From Siderastrea siderea (Eukaryota > Cnidaria > Anthozoa > Scleractinia > Rhizangiidae): DNA of 64,000 nucleotides. The notes beneath the pieces are model-generated. The model did not search any database. It was not told the DNA's origin and was given only the letters and a program-made list of their open reading frames with translations. Location: assembly GCA_964030785.1 (NCBI GenBank), contig OZ034979.1, forward strand, positions 10,377,383-10,441,382, given 5' to 3'. How positions within the stretch are numbered: position 1 is the stretch's first letter; each line of letters starts with the position of its first letter. Shown here one piece after another: positions 1 to 11,980 of this stretch. Made by a program: the position numbers and the translations under genes.

Positions 1-548
1 TCACAACCCAGAAACGTACACAATGCCTTAGATTTATCTCTCAACATCAAGTACACAATCAACAGTGGAAACCCAGAGCTCTCCAATAGCAGAGCAAGTA
101 TTTCTCCTGTGAATGAAAAAGTGCCAGATACAAAAACTGCCTCCGAGCTTCACCAAGTGGAAGATACTCATGTTCCAGATTTTCAGCCTGGAAGAGTGAA
201 TGCCAAGAAGTTTCGTCCTCGTTACTATGACCTCAGTTCTCTGGAGATTGGAACCTGGAAGGTTAGTTGTCATTGTGTTCTCAAATGTCTATTTTTCTAC
301 CCTAAAATCATTGACGATACGATTGTTGTTTTTTGGCTCTATGAAAACATGTCGTTCATACAGTGTAGGTATTTTGGTCAAGCTGTCATTTTTGTCTTAG
401 CTTAAATTGGCCTGAAACATGACCTTTTAAATTATCAAATGTTTGATGTTTAACAGGCTGCTATGTGGCTTTTGGTGCTCAAAGTAATGGAAACAAAATT
501 GTTGTACAGCGCCTTAGAACTTTAGGATCATGTGTACTATATGAAGTC

Positions 549-579
<31 letters not shown>

Positions 580-3500
580 GGCGGCTAAATAATATTTAAC
601 ACGTACATTCTGATGATGTTCCACAGTAAAGATATGCTTGCTGTATTTGAAAGTAAGTGGGGAACAAAAAGTGACCACTAACATGCCAAGGGTGTGTCAT
701 CACAGATGAAGGACTCTAAAAACATCCCCTTTGGTAAAAACTCTTGAGACACTTTCACCATCTTTCTGTTTTATCTCTGAACTCAATGGTAACCCCCTTC
801 CCTCCCGTGTGCAGTGTTAATTGTTGTTTGCGTGCGAGAGAGTTATTGTGAAAACATCTTTTTTTGCGGGGGAAGGGGGGTGGGCAGATGGGAGGACTGG
901 TGGAGGCAAAATTGAGCCAGAGCTATTGATATTTTGTGAACTGAATGATAAAAGAAAAAAATATCAAGGTATCACAAGGACATGTGATGAGGATTGCAGG
1001 TTAGAATCCTATTAACCCTTTAAGTCCCGACATCCATATACAAATTCTCCTTACTGGTCTCCATACATTTCATTGAGTACTAATCAGGAGAACTTGTTTA
1101 AACATCAAGACAATTCATCTTTGGTAATGATTTCTTTAATTCTCTTGACTTGTATGTGCTATAACACACTGAAATGAAGAGGAGAAATTTGATGCTGATC
1201 ACTACTGGGACTTGAAGGGTTAGGATCCTTTGTAGGATTTTTATCAGGGCCCTTTCAGTCATCACGCCCAGTGATTCATTCACTTTCATTCCACTTGTAA
1301 GATGTATGTGCATTGTACTGAAATATTTTCATCTATTTCAGCATCAACGTAAGAGACCTGGAGATCTGTCAAGACTGAAGATCATATTCACCCAGGGGTG
1401 GGTTACTGTGGCAGGAATTTTAATTTATTCCTTCTTAGCAGAGGCCCCTTTTCCTTTGTATTCACTGAGCTGACGGGCAGGAGGAAAAGAGACCTCTGCC
1501 CTGGGTCCAAACTCACTTTGATTCAACTGCCGTCCTTGATCGTGGACAGTGCTTTTTAAAATGCATACTCTCTGTATTGTTCACTGACCGTGACTTGAGC
1601 CCACTGTGTTTTGCGCATTTTTTGACAGTTATTCCACTGTCATTTAGTTAGCCCACATAGTAACATGGTGCCCTGGAAAGAGAACTTAACTTGTGAAGAG
1701 GTACAACATTTTACTTTCTCTCATTTTCGTGATTATCGTTAAAGACAAAACAAATGATTTGTGACAGAATCTCAACAGGCTAACCAGCATGACGAAAATT
1801 GTGACAGTATTTTGCCTTTTACGTTACTGAACAATGTTTAAAACTGATGACTCAGCTCATCTGTCTTTTTGCTTTGAATATTTTGTTGAATTAAACTAAA
1901 AATTGGAATGTCAAACTAAATTTGTCCACAACTAAACATGCTTTTACCGACAGTTTTGAGCGATACTTATTGTGAGTATGTTGTGAGTTAATGGCACTAT
2001 AAAAACATGATTATTGATAAAGACAAACATGTCGTCTGAATCTGGAGAAATTAGGAAAAAGCGAAGTTGTCGCTTCATCTCAAACACTTTAAAGCATGTC
2101 TTATGACGTAATCGTTAAATCTGGTTTGCTCTTCTGGAGTCACCAAGTTGTCTCGAACTCTAAAATCAAACAAATGGGTTCAAAATCAAAAGTAAGGCCC
2201 AGTTTACATGAGTTATTTCATCCCGGGATGAGTGTCATCTCACCCCGGGTTCGCCCCAGGATGATTTCATCCCGGTGCTGAAGACTGGGGCAAACAAAAT
2301 TTAGCCCCATAACATGTAAACACTTACAGGTAAATGACCAGACACCGAGATGAAAGTCATCCCAGGATGAGATGAAGGTCATCCCGGGATGAAATAACCC
2401 ATGTAAACAGGGCCCTAAAGCAAAAAAATAATTAAAGAGACTAACTGGTATACCCTTCTGTGCCGCTTCGTGTAGTAATTCATTTCCCACCTGCGAATAA
2501 CCTTCTCTTAATGTTGGCAGCTAGATACTTTCCAAATATTAAACATAACCACAACAACGTGCACCAGAATTTTCTTTCATAACATTTACTGAGAAGGATT
2601 CTTTCCTTACAATGTCTCAGCAACACTTTGGTCCCACCAGCATCAACAGTGGCACCTGACTTCACCTCCCGTTATTATCTGTCCTCCTTCCTTTCTATCA
2701 CTGATATTTCACAGATATTTCAGTATTTCCTTTCGTGACAAGCAAGGGTCCGGCCAAAACCTAACAATGCTCGGTGGATGTGTGCATCTATACATGTACC
2801 TACGATACTTTCTTGTGGACCCTTGTCCTATTGTGCGCGCGTGTGTGTACTTATCAATGTCTGTGTACATGCAGAACTTCTCTATATGTTTAGAGGTCAG
2901 CACAAAATTATACCACAACAAAGTCAAAGGAAATTTCCACCAGAGATCTTGACCTGCCAAATAAAAATGGCGACTCATCCGCTCTTGTTCTCACGTCATC
3001 CCATCCCATTGGCCATAGCAAAATACAACCTTATGAGGCTTACACAACATAAATTTACCGCCACCTGCACCAATCCACCGTCTTCCCTACCACACTATCT
3101 GACCTCAACGGTTAATAAACCGAGTGATCAGCAGTTCAAGGCCCTCTTTCATTTTCTAAACGGGCGCCACTCATTCTTGTGCTTGCCTCGACTTTGTCGA
3201 CCAGGCATGGGACAGATTAGACAAAAAGTCTCTCTCTAGACGTTTTGTCTACTTTTTTATGGGAGTTTTTGGTGAACTGGTTGATCTTTTCTCTGTTTCC
3301 TACACAGAGAGTTGACTGGCGTGTGGGACATAATGCGCCATTCACAACAATAAAACAGCTCAGCGCATACAAAGGAAAGGGGCCTCTGCTAGCAGGGAAG
3401 AACTTGTAATTAGCAACTTTCAATTTTTGCAAGTTTCTCTCTTTTTCTAATAAAGAAAAATAAGTTCATTTTCCCTAAAAGTGCCCTGTCTCTATAGTAA

Positions 3501-6500
3501 ATCAAATCACTGCTGTGCATTAACCTTAGCCCTTAACCTAAGCCCTAACAGTGACAGAAATCAAATTTCCCTTTACATTATTTACTTATTCAAACATTAA
3601 AGTGATGAGAATAAAAGAAATGATCACCAAGGAGATGTCTTGATTTTGAGACAAATTCTCATAGTTCCATAAGAAATATATGGAGAACATTAAGGAGAAT
3701 ATGCATTCTTTATGTCATGGCTGAAAGGTTAAACTGTATTCAATAGGTCACGAGCATTAAGGAAGCCCATTGTTTAGGTTTAAAAATAAACAAATATAAA
3801 AATAAATAAATAAAAAAATAGCACTGATTGTTCTAGTTTAGGCTCCTTTTATTAGAGTTTGGCCTGTGCTGTACCGTTTTTTTTTTTCAACCATAAAAGT
3901 GATAACATAAAAATCCCATAAGGGTAGTGTGCCTCAGGACCAACTTTTGTCCAGTGTGCCCATTGATGAACTTAGAAATGAACATGACAACAGAGACCAG
4001 GGGCCCGTTTCTGGAAAGTCCCGGTAACTTTTCGGGCCCGCAAAGCTATTTTATGAGGGTACAGTTTACCTTAAAGATTCAAAATTTTGTTGGCTTTTAA
4101 AGCTAACCATTAAAATTGAAGGTGACAAAACAAGTTGAGCTGGTTTGCAGGCTAAAAGCTACGCCACTATTCTGTAGATTTTAAAAGATTACTTTGGGCC
4201 CAAATAGTCACCGGGACTTTCAAGGAATGGACCCCAGTCCTTGACCACTAATGTTCATGCAACAATTAATTCCACTGTGTTCCTAACCCACTAGATCGCA
4301 CAGCATTTCCTGTGATTAATACCAAACTAGTATGGAGTTATCATGAATGTACTTGCAGTTAACTTAGTGCTGGTAATTTATAGATAACTAACTATTTACA
4401 ATAAATATTAATCTTTGTTCTCTACTAGATTTGTAGAACTGCTTTGGTCTTGTGGTGTAAGCTAGTCAGGCTTTAGATCCGCATGTCAGTAGAGCAAACT
4501 GAGCTAACATAATTGTTTATAATATTATCTTAAAAGTTAAAATTCACCTGATGAACTAAAACAAACTAACAGACATAACCTAATAAACACTAGATCAACT
4601 AAAACACATCATAATAATTATAGGTTTGTTGAAGCATTTCAACAGAAAAATAAAAATCAATAGGGTGCAATGTTTCAATGTTTCTACCATCATTTTCAAG
4701 CACTGAGCAACTTGAAAATCCAATCAGACTCTATAAGTGCCAAGTTGTTCATATAAATTAACTGTCAAAAATGTGAACAATTTTTTCCACGCATTTATAT
4801 TCAGTTTTATAGTAAAGTCACTCACTGCTTGAAAGTGATGGTAGAAACATCGAAAGGTCGCACCACATTACTTTTTATTTTCTAATTAGAAAGAGGACTT
4901 AAGATATTTCATATGTGAGCATTGATATAGACTTACTCCAGTGCTGTAACAAAGTAAAACAAAACCATATGGTATGTAGTACAGCACAAGAGGTAATATG
5001 TTTGAGACCTTACTGAGTTCATAAATTACTGTCACAGGAAATTTGTCTATGAGTTCCAGTTGAACACCAGTGATGATTCTGATAAGGACAATCAGCCCTC
5101 AACATCAGCCAGCAACAACAAACAAATAGCCTGCATAGATGTCCCATTCACAATGGTGGTGGGAATTAACATCTCACAAACTCTTCCAGCTAAAGTTGTT
5201 ATAGAAGTTGATACGGCACCTGCCATGTGGGAGGGAACCCAAACAATGCAGCCAAGATCCCATGGAGTTATGGCTACCAGAAATCAGTACAATACTCTTT
5301 GTCCAGTGGACTTGACGGATGGCCAATTGCTTAAAGTTCCTTATCACAAGGTTTGTGAAAATCCAAGGCTGCAAATAATTAATTTTTTTTTTAAAGAGGA
5401 CATTAATAAAATTAATAAATTTACAGTGCTGCACTGTACTGTTGCCACTTACACACAGTTTTTGTTTAGTTTTTGACAGCTTTTTTATGGCTTCCATATC
5501 AACTGGCCAATTACAATTTGTAGTTCCAGAAAAAATCCATACCTACCCCATGGAAGGTCATCAGAAATCTCTAGGGGGCGGGAGGTCTTAAAAGTCAAAA
5601 TTTTAGAAGCAAAGCATACCTGCAAACTGTCCAGATTTAATCGGAATTGTCCCGGTCTTTGAGTTTCAAAACCTAAATAAATCGGGACATTCCGATTTTC
5701 AAAAAGAACAAATTTGGAACTGGATTGTTAAAGAGTGGTCATCCTATTGTTTTGTGCAATAAATGCAGTGCTCGAGGCCATTACACAACACCTGAGAATT
5801 CTAATGATAAAACTGAAACAGAACAGTACAGGCAATTTTTAAAAAAATTAATGCAGCAGAAACCCTGTAGCATTCTTGACCCTGTTCAGTGCTGGGGGCA
5901 GGGCACCACCCCGGGACTGGGATGAAGGGGGAAGGAGGGGGGGGGGGGGGGTCCCTATTTCTGATTTATTTATAACTAAAGGTTGGCAGGTATGGCAAAG
6001 TATGAACTTAAACTGGAATTTCTTGGGAGGGGAGGGGGTGCATAACAAATATCTTCCATGGGGGGGGGAGTATGGATATTTTCTGCAACTGCACAATAAA
6101 AGAAACAAGTCGAGTGGTGAAGATTTCAAGTTTCATGTTTGTGTTCAGTACTCAGACCCTCTTATAGTTCTTGGATTTCATTGGTGGAATGAAACAGAAG
6201 CTATCAAAAAGTTGTCAAGAACTAGTGAAAACTTTGTGGGATTGGCAATGATGCAGTGCAAAGCACCTTACAAATAAATGGTTGCACAAAACAGAAGTGT
6301 AGTCAGGTGTCACATTATGCTGAAATTACTTTCCCTTATTAATTTATTACTGTTATTACTGTCAAGGCAACCGTTAACAGCAACAATTGACAGTTGTACA
6401 TCTGCTCAACTTGTAGATTTTTATTCGTCAGCAAAATGATAGTCATCAGAATTAAAAGCATTTGTCCTGGCATTATGTTGGAGCAAAGGTGGGATTTAGT

Positions 6501-9500
6501 TGGTTGGTGGCAAACGTTAGTCCACCATTGTTGGACGACCTACTGTTATCTCCTCTTCTGAAATCATTTGAGCTGTTAACAAGACAACGACTCTCATGAA
6601 ACTCTGATCTAGTTCTTAGTATACTAGGCCATATTTCTTAGTTTACTAGTGGGTTTTACTCCTGAGGCATCGCAGACTCTTTTTTTGGATTTCCTTCTAC
6701 TTGTAAACGTAAGTGTTGATTTCATAGGTATATCTACCTTAATCTACTTCAACATTTATGGCTTGGCTCACAAAGGCCTTTGATTCTTAAAATTAAGTTA
6801 AAAAATGTATCAATTATATGTAAAAAGTTAGAGTTTGACAAACTTGAAAGTGGTTAACAAATTGCAGTGTCAGTGCATATTTCTAGCAAGCAAAAAGACT
6901 TCTAATTCTTACATTGTATCTATGGGCTAATAAATGAGAGTTTTTTCTGAATTTTCCTTTTCAGTTAACCATCACTTCAACAGCCATTATAACCCACCTC
7001 ATGAGATTTGATCCAAGGTTTTCAGCTCTTCTGAGAATTCCCATCAAGACTGACACCAGCAAACTACTAACAGAACCAAGCTTAGCATATTGGCTGTTGA
7101 CACCTAAAAAGCGAAAAAGACCAGGCACAGATGAAGAGACAACAGCAGTGTCAGAGGAGCATGGTATGTGTATAAGTATTACATTGTACAGTGGAAACCA
7201 ATGTAATGAAACCTGGCATAACGAAATTCTGCAATAACAAACACAATCAAGAATCCAAAAGTTAAAAATTTACCCTGATATAATAAAGAATAAGCGTCGT
7301 CACGCAACTGATTAGAAGTTGAATGCATAACAGACAAACAGAACTAGCTCGATCTGCATACATGTAAAAATACATCACTGAGTCAGTCACACTACTTCAC
7401 AGTTTGATGTGTTGCTATTAAATGTGTTGCAAACCTTTGCTTTGTTTGCTATTATTGGCGCATGTTGTATGACCATCCACCCAGGTGTGAGAATTTTTTG
7501 GTGTCTGCTGCACGTAGGATGTTATTGAAAAATGCAGTTATATACAGTCAAAACAAGAGAAGCCTTTCATCGAAGAATTATTATCATTGTAATATTGATT
7601 TCATTTCAGGTCATGGGTTTCGGTTCCCATTCAAGCCTGAATTTTTCAGGCTCTTCCTTTCAAACGCTTAGGTTAAAACACCTTCACTGCAATGATCTAC
7701 ATAGAATTCTATTGATTTCATTATTCATTTCAAGAATCTGCTCTTTGAATGAAGACTGAAATATTCAAGACAGTAGTCAACTTTACTTTTTATTCTTCGA
7801 GGCAAGTTAACATTAACTCCTGTTTTGTACACAACTGAAAGGAGACCCACATGACCAGAGCTCAACATGGTTTCATGCTGTAGCATGAATCAACTAAGAG
7901 CTTTGCTACTCCCCCCCCCCCGCCCCCCGGATGTGAGTTGCTGGTCCATCGCAGGGCTACCCCCAGCATTTTTACACCTGTGTGGAAAGAGACAATGTGA
8001 AGTAAAGATTCTTGTCTTAAAGGAGTGATGGACTGTCCTTTCTAATCACTACCCACTGCATCCCCACCACGCAATCATTTTTTTACTGTCAACCATAATA
8101 CTTTTTTGACGATTCTTATTAACAAGGCCTGGAATCAGATTCAAAACTCCCCAGGTGGTCGTCCAACAAATGTAGCTGCACAACTGGGTGCACAACAAGG
8201 CGCTGCTGCTGTGTCAGGTCTGGTGACAAGTGTCAACAGTGCAGATGTGCTGCTCCTTGTAAGAACCCTATGAATGTTCTGGAGGAATTTGGAGTGAATT
8301 TGGCTGAAGCTAAGAATGATAGTTGCCTTGTGCAGACACTACCAAAGGTAAACTGTAGTCACTCGTTGAGTAGGTCTCTGAACAAAAATTTCCCAAATGA
8401 CTTTTTCAAACTATTTCTGTTGAAAATGTTGGTGTTGTTGAATTTTTTTTTTTTTTTTTTTTTTGCACCAGTAAAACAACTTTCTTGTCAAAGTACGGTC
8501 TGGTTCAAGTTAGGGTTACCTTAAATAACTCCAACAAGTCTAGTTAACCACCCAAAGCCCCAACTTTTGAAATAAATTTTTCGTCTGAAATTCTCAATAT
8601 AGGACATATTAAATTATTATTTTTTGCTCTAAGCCCTTCAACTAATTACAACAAACTGTTGAGAAGCAACTTAAACTATATTTAATTTGCCTTGTCTGGA
8701 ATGATGAAAGTGAAGAATTGTTTCCAGTTAACACTGCATAACCATAATTTATCAAAAATTCCAAACACGTTTTGGTTCACAAAAGCTTTTAATCACAGTC
8801 AGACAGGAATGCGGTAATTTGAATATCTAATGGTACATAAACCAATTGAAAATAGACTGTAAATAACGAAATGCACAACACATGAACAGGTTAAGCAGTA
8901 CATAAACCATTTTTATTAGTTATTACAAGTTGGTCTTGTTTACTGTACATCTCCTAAATTTTAAAAAAGTTTTTTTTGGGAGGGGAGGCATGAAATGTCA
9001 ACATTCAGTTTTAGAAACACATGCCAGGAGCCATCTTAATCTTGCTGATTTTTGTTCGTAGGTTTATGATTTACGGACATTACTGCGGGAGAGAACAGTG
9101 TTGACTCCATGCTGTGGAAAACGCATTCCTCTGAAGAGCTGCTGTGTGGGTGTAGTGGAGTGCCCAGCGTGCGAGTCTGAGTATCGTTACTCATGGTGTT
9201 CCGGTGACTTGTGTGATGAAGAGAACCGGCCTCGTAATCATTGTGAAATCTGCGAGAGATGCAGAGACTACAGGGATCGCCACTGTTCTGTAAGTGATTG
9301 TTTTGTTTTCTAGCTACAAGCAATTGCAAAAAGACTTGAGACACTTGCTATATTGACGGTCATTTCTGACATTCCCATAATCAATTCTCATCTACCCCCT
9401 TCTCATTGTCAATGCTGTTATGGATTTAGTAATGACATTCAATCTAACAAGCAACAACATTGAAAGGGGAAGGGGGGGGGGGGGTTAGAAATGTAATTGA

Positions 9501-10979
9501 TGAGTTTTCCATTTGTTTTGATGAGTGTGTTTTTAGATGGAGATCCAATTTTGGGGGGAGTGTCTCAACCATTTTGCAACTGCTTGAAGCATTACTTGAA
9601 GCACATGCTGTGGTGTATTTTGAGGGATTCCGAGATTGTCTGAACATGTCCAGTTGGGTTTATGACATCTTGTTTAACAGGATGTGTGTCCTTCCAAACT
9701 TTTGTTGTGAGGACACACTGCAAAATTGGGCAGACATCTACCACCAAACCATCCAAGATGGTTAGTCAATCCATTGACATTTGTGACAAATCAAATGTTT
9801 TTTTGGGAATTCATGGCTGATGTCTAGATCATTGTAAACTTAATCTGAGAGGGCCTTCTGTGGCGAAACACCAGATGAAGAAATATGGCTGACATAAAAA
9901 GCTGAGTTATTTTTGTAAACCGACACCTGATGTCTATGCTCATTCTAAAAATCAGTCAAACATTACTTTCAGACGTTTTGGTTGGTATAATTTTCTCACT
10001 AAGGAACAAGTTTGTTAGGGGCGTGAATATTAACCTTTTAAGCTCCAATAGTGACAAGCATCTAATTTCTCCTTAAACTATCAAAACTTAATCAATCATA
10101 CAGGTCATGAGAATACAGCTAGGAGATGATCACCAAATATGGAATGTCTTGATACTGAAAAAATTCTCCCAACTTGTACCATAAGGAATATATGGAGAAC
10201 AGTGATGAGAATATTATTTAACAAATAAAAAAGCCAAAACCGTGCTTTGTTCCGTGATAAAGCACGCAAGGAAGTGACGAGAGCACGAAAGAAGTGTAGG
10301 GTGAACACGAGCCGCAGGCGAGTGCTTCTCCCTACTTCTTGAGTGCTCTTGTCATTTCCTTGAGTGCTTTATCACAGAACAAAGCACCGTTTTGGCTTTT
10401 TTATTTGTTTTATAATATAGCTTGGCTCACATTTGAAAAGAAACTGGCTTCTAATTGTAAGAAAACAAGTTTTTTTTTCATAGCTTACAAGCGAGTGCAA
10501 GAAAGGTTTTCAGCTTACCAGCGCGCACAGAATGGCGTCACGGGCTACTCCGTGCATCTGTACTCTGATAAAGCACGCCGTTTCAACCAATCAGCGCGCG
10601 CGTTATACGAAACTTTATTATAAATACTGATATTGGGGCATATAGAGTTAAGGCAAAAGGTGACTCAAAACTTAATTGCATCTCTGGATGCTGCAGTCAC
10701 AGTTCACAAAAAGACCTTTTGAACCTTTTATACTTAACTTTGTTGTCTGAAATTTCTGCTACAATGATTGATGAAAGTAAGTTGAACTTTAGAGTTTTTG
10801 TGTGAGTTAAGGGTACAGCAAACTTGTATCACAAGCTTGCTCTAATAAAACATTGTGTTCAAAATATGTTTTTTTATTCTTTTCAGCGTTGCAACAAATG
10901 TTACTTTGCTGGATCGTATGATTTCCCATGTCCCTGCGGCAACAGCAACCAAGATTGTTACAAACTCAAGATTTCCTAG
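1..10979 (+). CDS. Cys-rich protein with TRF2/HOY1 PH-like domain (5' truncated by window edge)
   Basis: Seven exons read as one frame: 1-261, 1342-1397, 5038-5350, 6965-7163, 8127-8347, 9062-9289 and 10887-10979 (stop TAG), giving 456 residues with the N terminus outside the window. All joins are GT-AG and keep phase. Across exons 1-4 the order of motifs (IGTWK, RPGDL, FTQGKFVYEF, then IDVPFTMVVGINI, PAMWEG and QPRSH) resembles the PH-like domain of plant TRF2/HOY1 proteins; this is my recollection of that family, not a search. A basic stretch (PKKRKR) in exon 4 could be a nuclear signal. Exon 5 has a dense cysteine cluster of CXC-like spacing (KCSCTTGC, RRCCC, CQQCRC, APC). Exons 6-7 carry CxxC pairs (CPAC, CEIC, CERC, RCNKC, CPCG), probably binding zinc. 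Nuclear or DNA-associated work is inferred from these features. Introns contain several small transposons. Confidence 0.72.
548..580. repeat. (ATT)n microsatellite
   Basis: About eleven ATT units in the first intron of the Cys-rich gene. Similar ATT tracts near 53870, 56166 and 62922 end regions that look like retroelement tails. Confidence 0.9.
1013..1228. repeat. AAGGGTTAA-ended palindromic repeat, copy 1
   Basis: It begins AACCCTTTAAGTCCC and ends GGGACTTGAAGGGTT. The interior holds AATTCTCC and GGAGAA blocks in opposite orientation, so the unit is a degenerate palindrome of about 215 bp. The same consensus recurs at about 3515, 10033, 44312 and 52098. It is probably a non-autonomous DNA element (MITE). 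Confidence 0.7.
2195..2415. mobile_element. MITE with CATCCCGGGATGA terminal repeats
   Basis: The left end AGGCCCAGTTTACATGAG followed by TTATTTCATCCCGGGATGA is matched in reverse complement at the right end (2375-2415). The terminal repeats are about 45 bp with few mismatches, and further ATCCCGGG/CCCGGGAT units lie between. There is no coding capacity. It sits in the intron between exons 2 and 3 of the Cys-rich gene. Confidence 0.8.
3515..3735. repeat. AAGGGTTAA-ended palindromic repeat, copy 2
   Basis: A diverged member of the family: it starts TTAACCTTAGCCCTTAACC, has ATCACCAAGGAGATGTCTTGAT and AATATATGGAGAAC in the middle, and ends with GAAAGGTTAA. The order of blocks matches the copy at 10033. 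Confidence 0.6.
3998..4236. mobile_element. MITE with CAGGGGCCCGTTTC / GACCCCAG ends
   Basis: The left end reads CAGGGGCCCGTTTCTGGAAA then GTCCCGGT. The right end in reverse complement reads CTGGGGTCCATTCCTTGAAA then GTCCCGGT. The terminal repeats are about 30 bp. The unit is about 240 bp, without an ORF, inside an intron of the Cys-rich gene. Confidence 0.7.
4662..4866. repeat. Inverted hairpin pair resembling Penelope-element ribozyme units
   Basis: On the + strand, 4821-4864 contains CTTGAAAGTGATGGTAGAAA followed by CATCGAAAGGTCGC. The reverse complement of 4664-4706 contains the same motif with small changes. A short stem (GATG/CATC) followed by GAAA and GGTC resembles the core order of hammerhead motifs found with Penelope-like elements, although the CUGANGA box is degenerate. 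The ribozyme reading is inference. Confidence 0.4.
5521..6093. mobile_element. MITE with GTTCCAGAAAA-ATCCATACC ends, split by a nested element
   Basis: The left end GTTCCAGAAAAAATCCATACC (5522 on) is mirrored by AGTATGGATATTTTCTGCAAC (6069-6090). A second, uninterrupted copy of the family is at 52480-52675. The interior is split by the element at 5615-5994, so the two halves (5521-5614 and 5995-6093) belong to one older insertion in the intron after exon 3. Confidence 0.7.
5615..5994. mobile_element. Nested element with CATACCTGC ends and 6-bp target duplication
   Basis: The terminal inverted repeat CATACCTGC-AAAC (5615-5627) pairs with GTTGGCAGGTATG (5982-5994). It is flanked on both sides by the direct repeat GCAAAG (5609-5614 and 5995-6000), which is the expected target-site duplication. 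It lies inside an older MITE, giving an order of insertion. A run of about 15 G lies near 5936. Confidence 0.75.
7910..8040. repeat. Retroelement tail-like fragment (GCTGGTCCATCGCAGGGCTA type)
   Basis: The string GCTGGTCCATCGCAGGGCTA, then CCCCCAGCATTTTTACACCTG and a GTGAAGTAAAG block, matches a repeat I recall as frequent in cnidarian genomes, usually followed by a TCTTGCCCAAG-like stretch. A C-rich run precedes it. Assignment to a LINE/SINE 3' end is from memory only. Confidence 0.45.
10030..10655. repeat. AAGGGTTAA-ended repeat, copy 3, broken by a palindromic insertion
   Basis: The left part (10030-10215) has AACCTTTTAAGCTCCAATAG, GATCACCAAATATGGAATGT and GGAATATATGGAGAACAGTG. A short tail (about 10621-10650) has ATTGGGGCATATAGAGTTAA. 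The stretch between is foreign: it holds the GTGCTTTATCAC palindrome at 10216-10412 and flanking AT-rich DNA. Confidence 0.55.
10216..10412. repeat. Palindromic element with GTGCTTTATCAC arms
   Basis: The left arm (from AAATAAAAAAGCCAAAACCG then TGCTTTGTTCCGTGATAAAG) is the near-exact reverse complement of the right arm (CTTTATCACAGAACAAAGCA then CCGTTTTGGC). The arms are about 80-90 bp around a GAGCCGCAGGCGAGTG centre. The whole can fold on itself. A short GACCCGCAGGCGAGTG relic also occurs near 38047. Confidence 0.75.
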
Positions 10980-11975
10980 ATCAGATTAATCTGTACCTAG
11001 ACTTTGAGATTCACAACAGAATTGCCATCAAGGTGTTTTATAAGTTTAGTCCAGTTGTCGTTGTGAAGAGTTGATATTTAGGAAATGATTCTTGTGGAAG
11101 TCATGTCATAAGTAGATTGTCCATGATTGTCTGGGTGAGTGTAGTCTGAAAAGGAATGTTGGTGACAGTGACCGAGGTTTTGATGACCTGTGCAGAAGTC
11201 ATCATCAGAGTCATATCATTGACTCCGATGATGACTTCCACGCAGGTCGTCAAAACTTTCAGGACCACATATCTAGCTCTCCCGGATAATCATACACAAT
11301 CTCCTTAATAAGTTACAATTTGTTGTTTGTTGATGTTTGGTTCTATGCACCTTAATCAGGGTGGGGCATTTGAAAATACAAACAAATCCTTTACAAAAGT
11401 TAACTGCCTCACATCTGCTGTCCTTCCCAACCCCCATTCCCACTTAACAGGGATAGGTGCATAAATAGTGCAGTCTTAATTAAAGTTTTTCCAAAACTGT
11501 ACCGCTCTTCCTGAATAGAGCACACAAACACTGATTTGTGTTCATTATCATTAACCTTGAAAGTTAAGGACAATTTCTGTTGGTATTCATTAATGTACTT
11601 GTAGTTGAGTCAAGCAAGGTAATTTTTAATAAACATTCAAAACAGTGGAGGAGACGCAAAGAGGTACGGTAGGAAAGGGAGAAGTTTTATAATGTATAAA
11701 TACTTTTTAGTTCATTTTCTCATTGTACACAAAGATTTATCCAAAAATTATATAAATCGCGGAAACCACCGAGATTGATTCATAAAATAATCAGTTAATG
11801 GCTATTGCATGGCGATAGTAATGACACTAAATTTTGAAGATTTGTTTAGTACCGCACTGGTTGTACATTGTACTTTTGTGTTTCAATATATTAAACTTAT
11901 CATTGAATTGATATTTTAACTGGGTGCGCATTTGCAGTGGTGTTGATTTCATATGAACTCCAGGGCCCGGTTGTT
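10980..11975 (+). other. 3' UTR and spacer after the Cys-rich gene
   Basis: No coding signal follows the TAG. An AATAAA hexamer at 11628-11633 could be the poly(A) signal. At about 11190-11250 a GACCTG-CAGAAGTCATCATCAGAGTCA block pairs with TGACTCCGATGATGACTTCC, a local hairpin. Nothing else is recognised. Confidence 0.4.
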
Positions 11976-11980
11976 AAAAA

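Noticed and set aside
5876..6277. 133-codon + strand frame ending in a plausible-looking KFHVCVQYSDPL stretch
   Set aside because: The first two thirds is transposon DNA with G-runs. The remaining 50 codons have no clear exon borders, and the joined gene model skips the region in frame.
9460..9765. 101-codon + strand frame next to a Cys-rich exon
   Set aside because: It begins in a G-run, is not in phase with the exon 6 to exon 7 join, and shows no motif.
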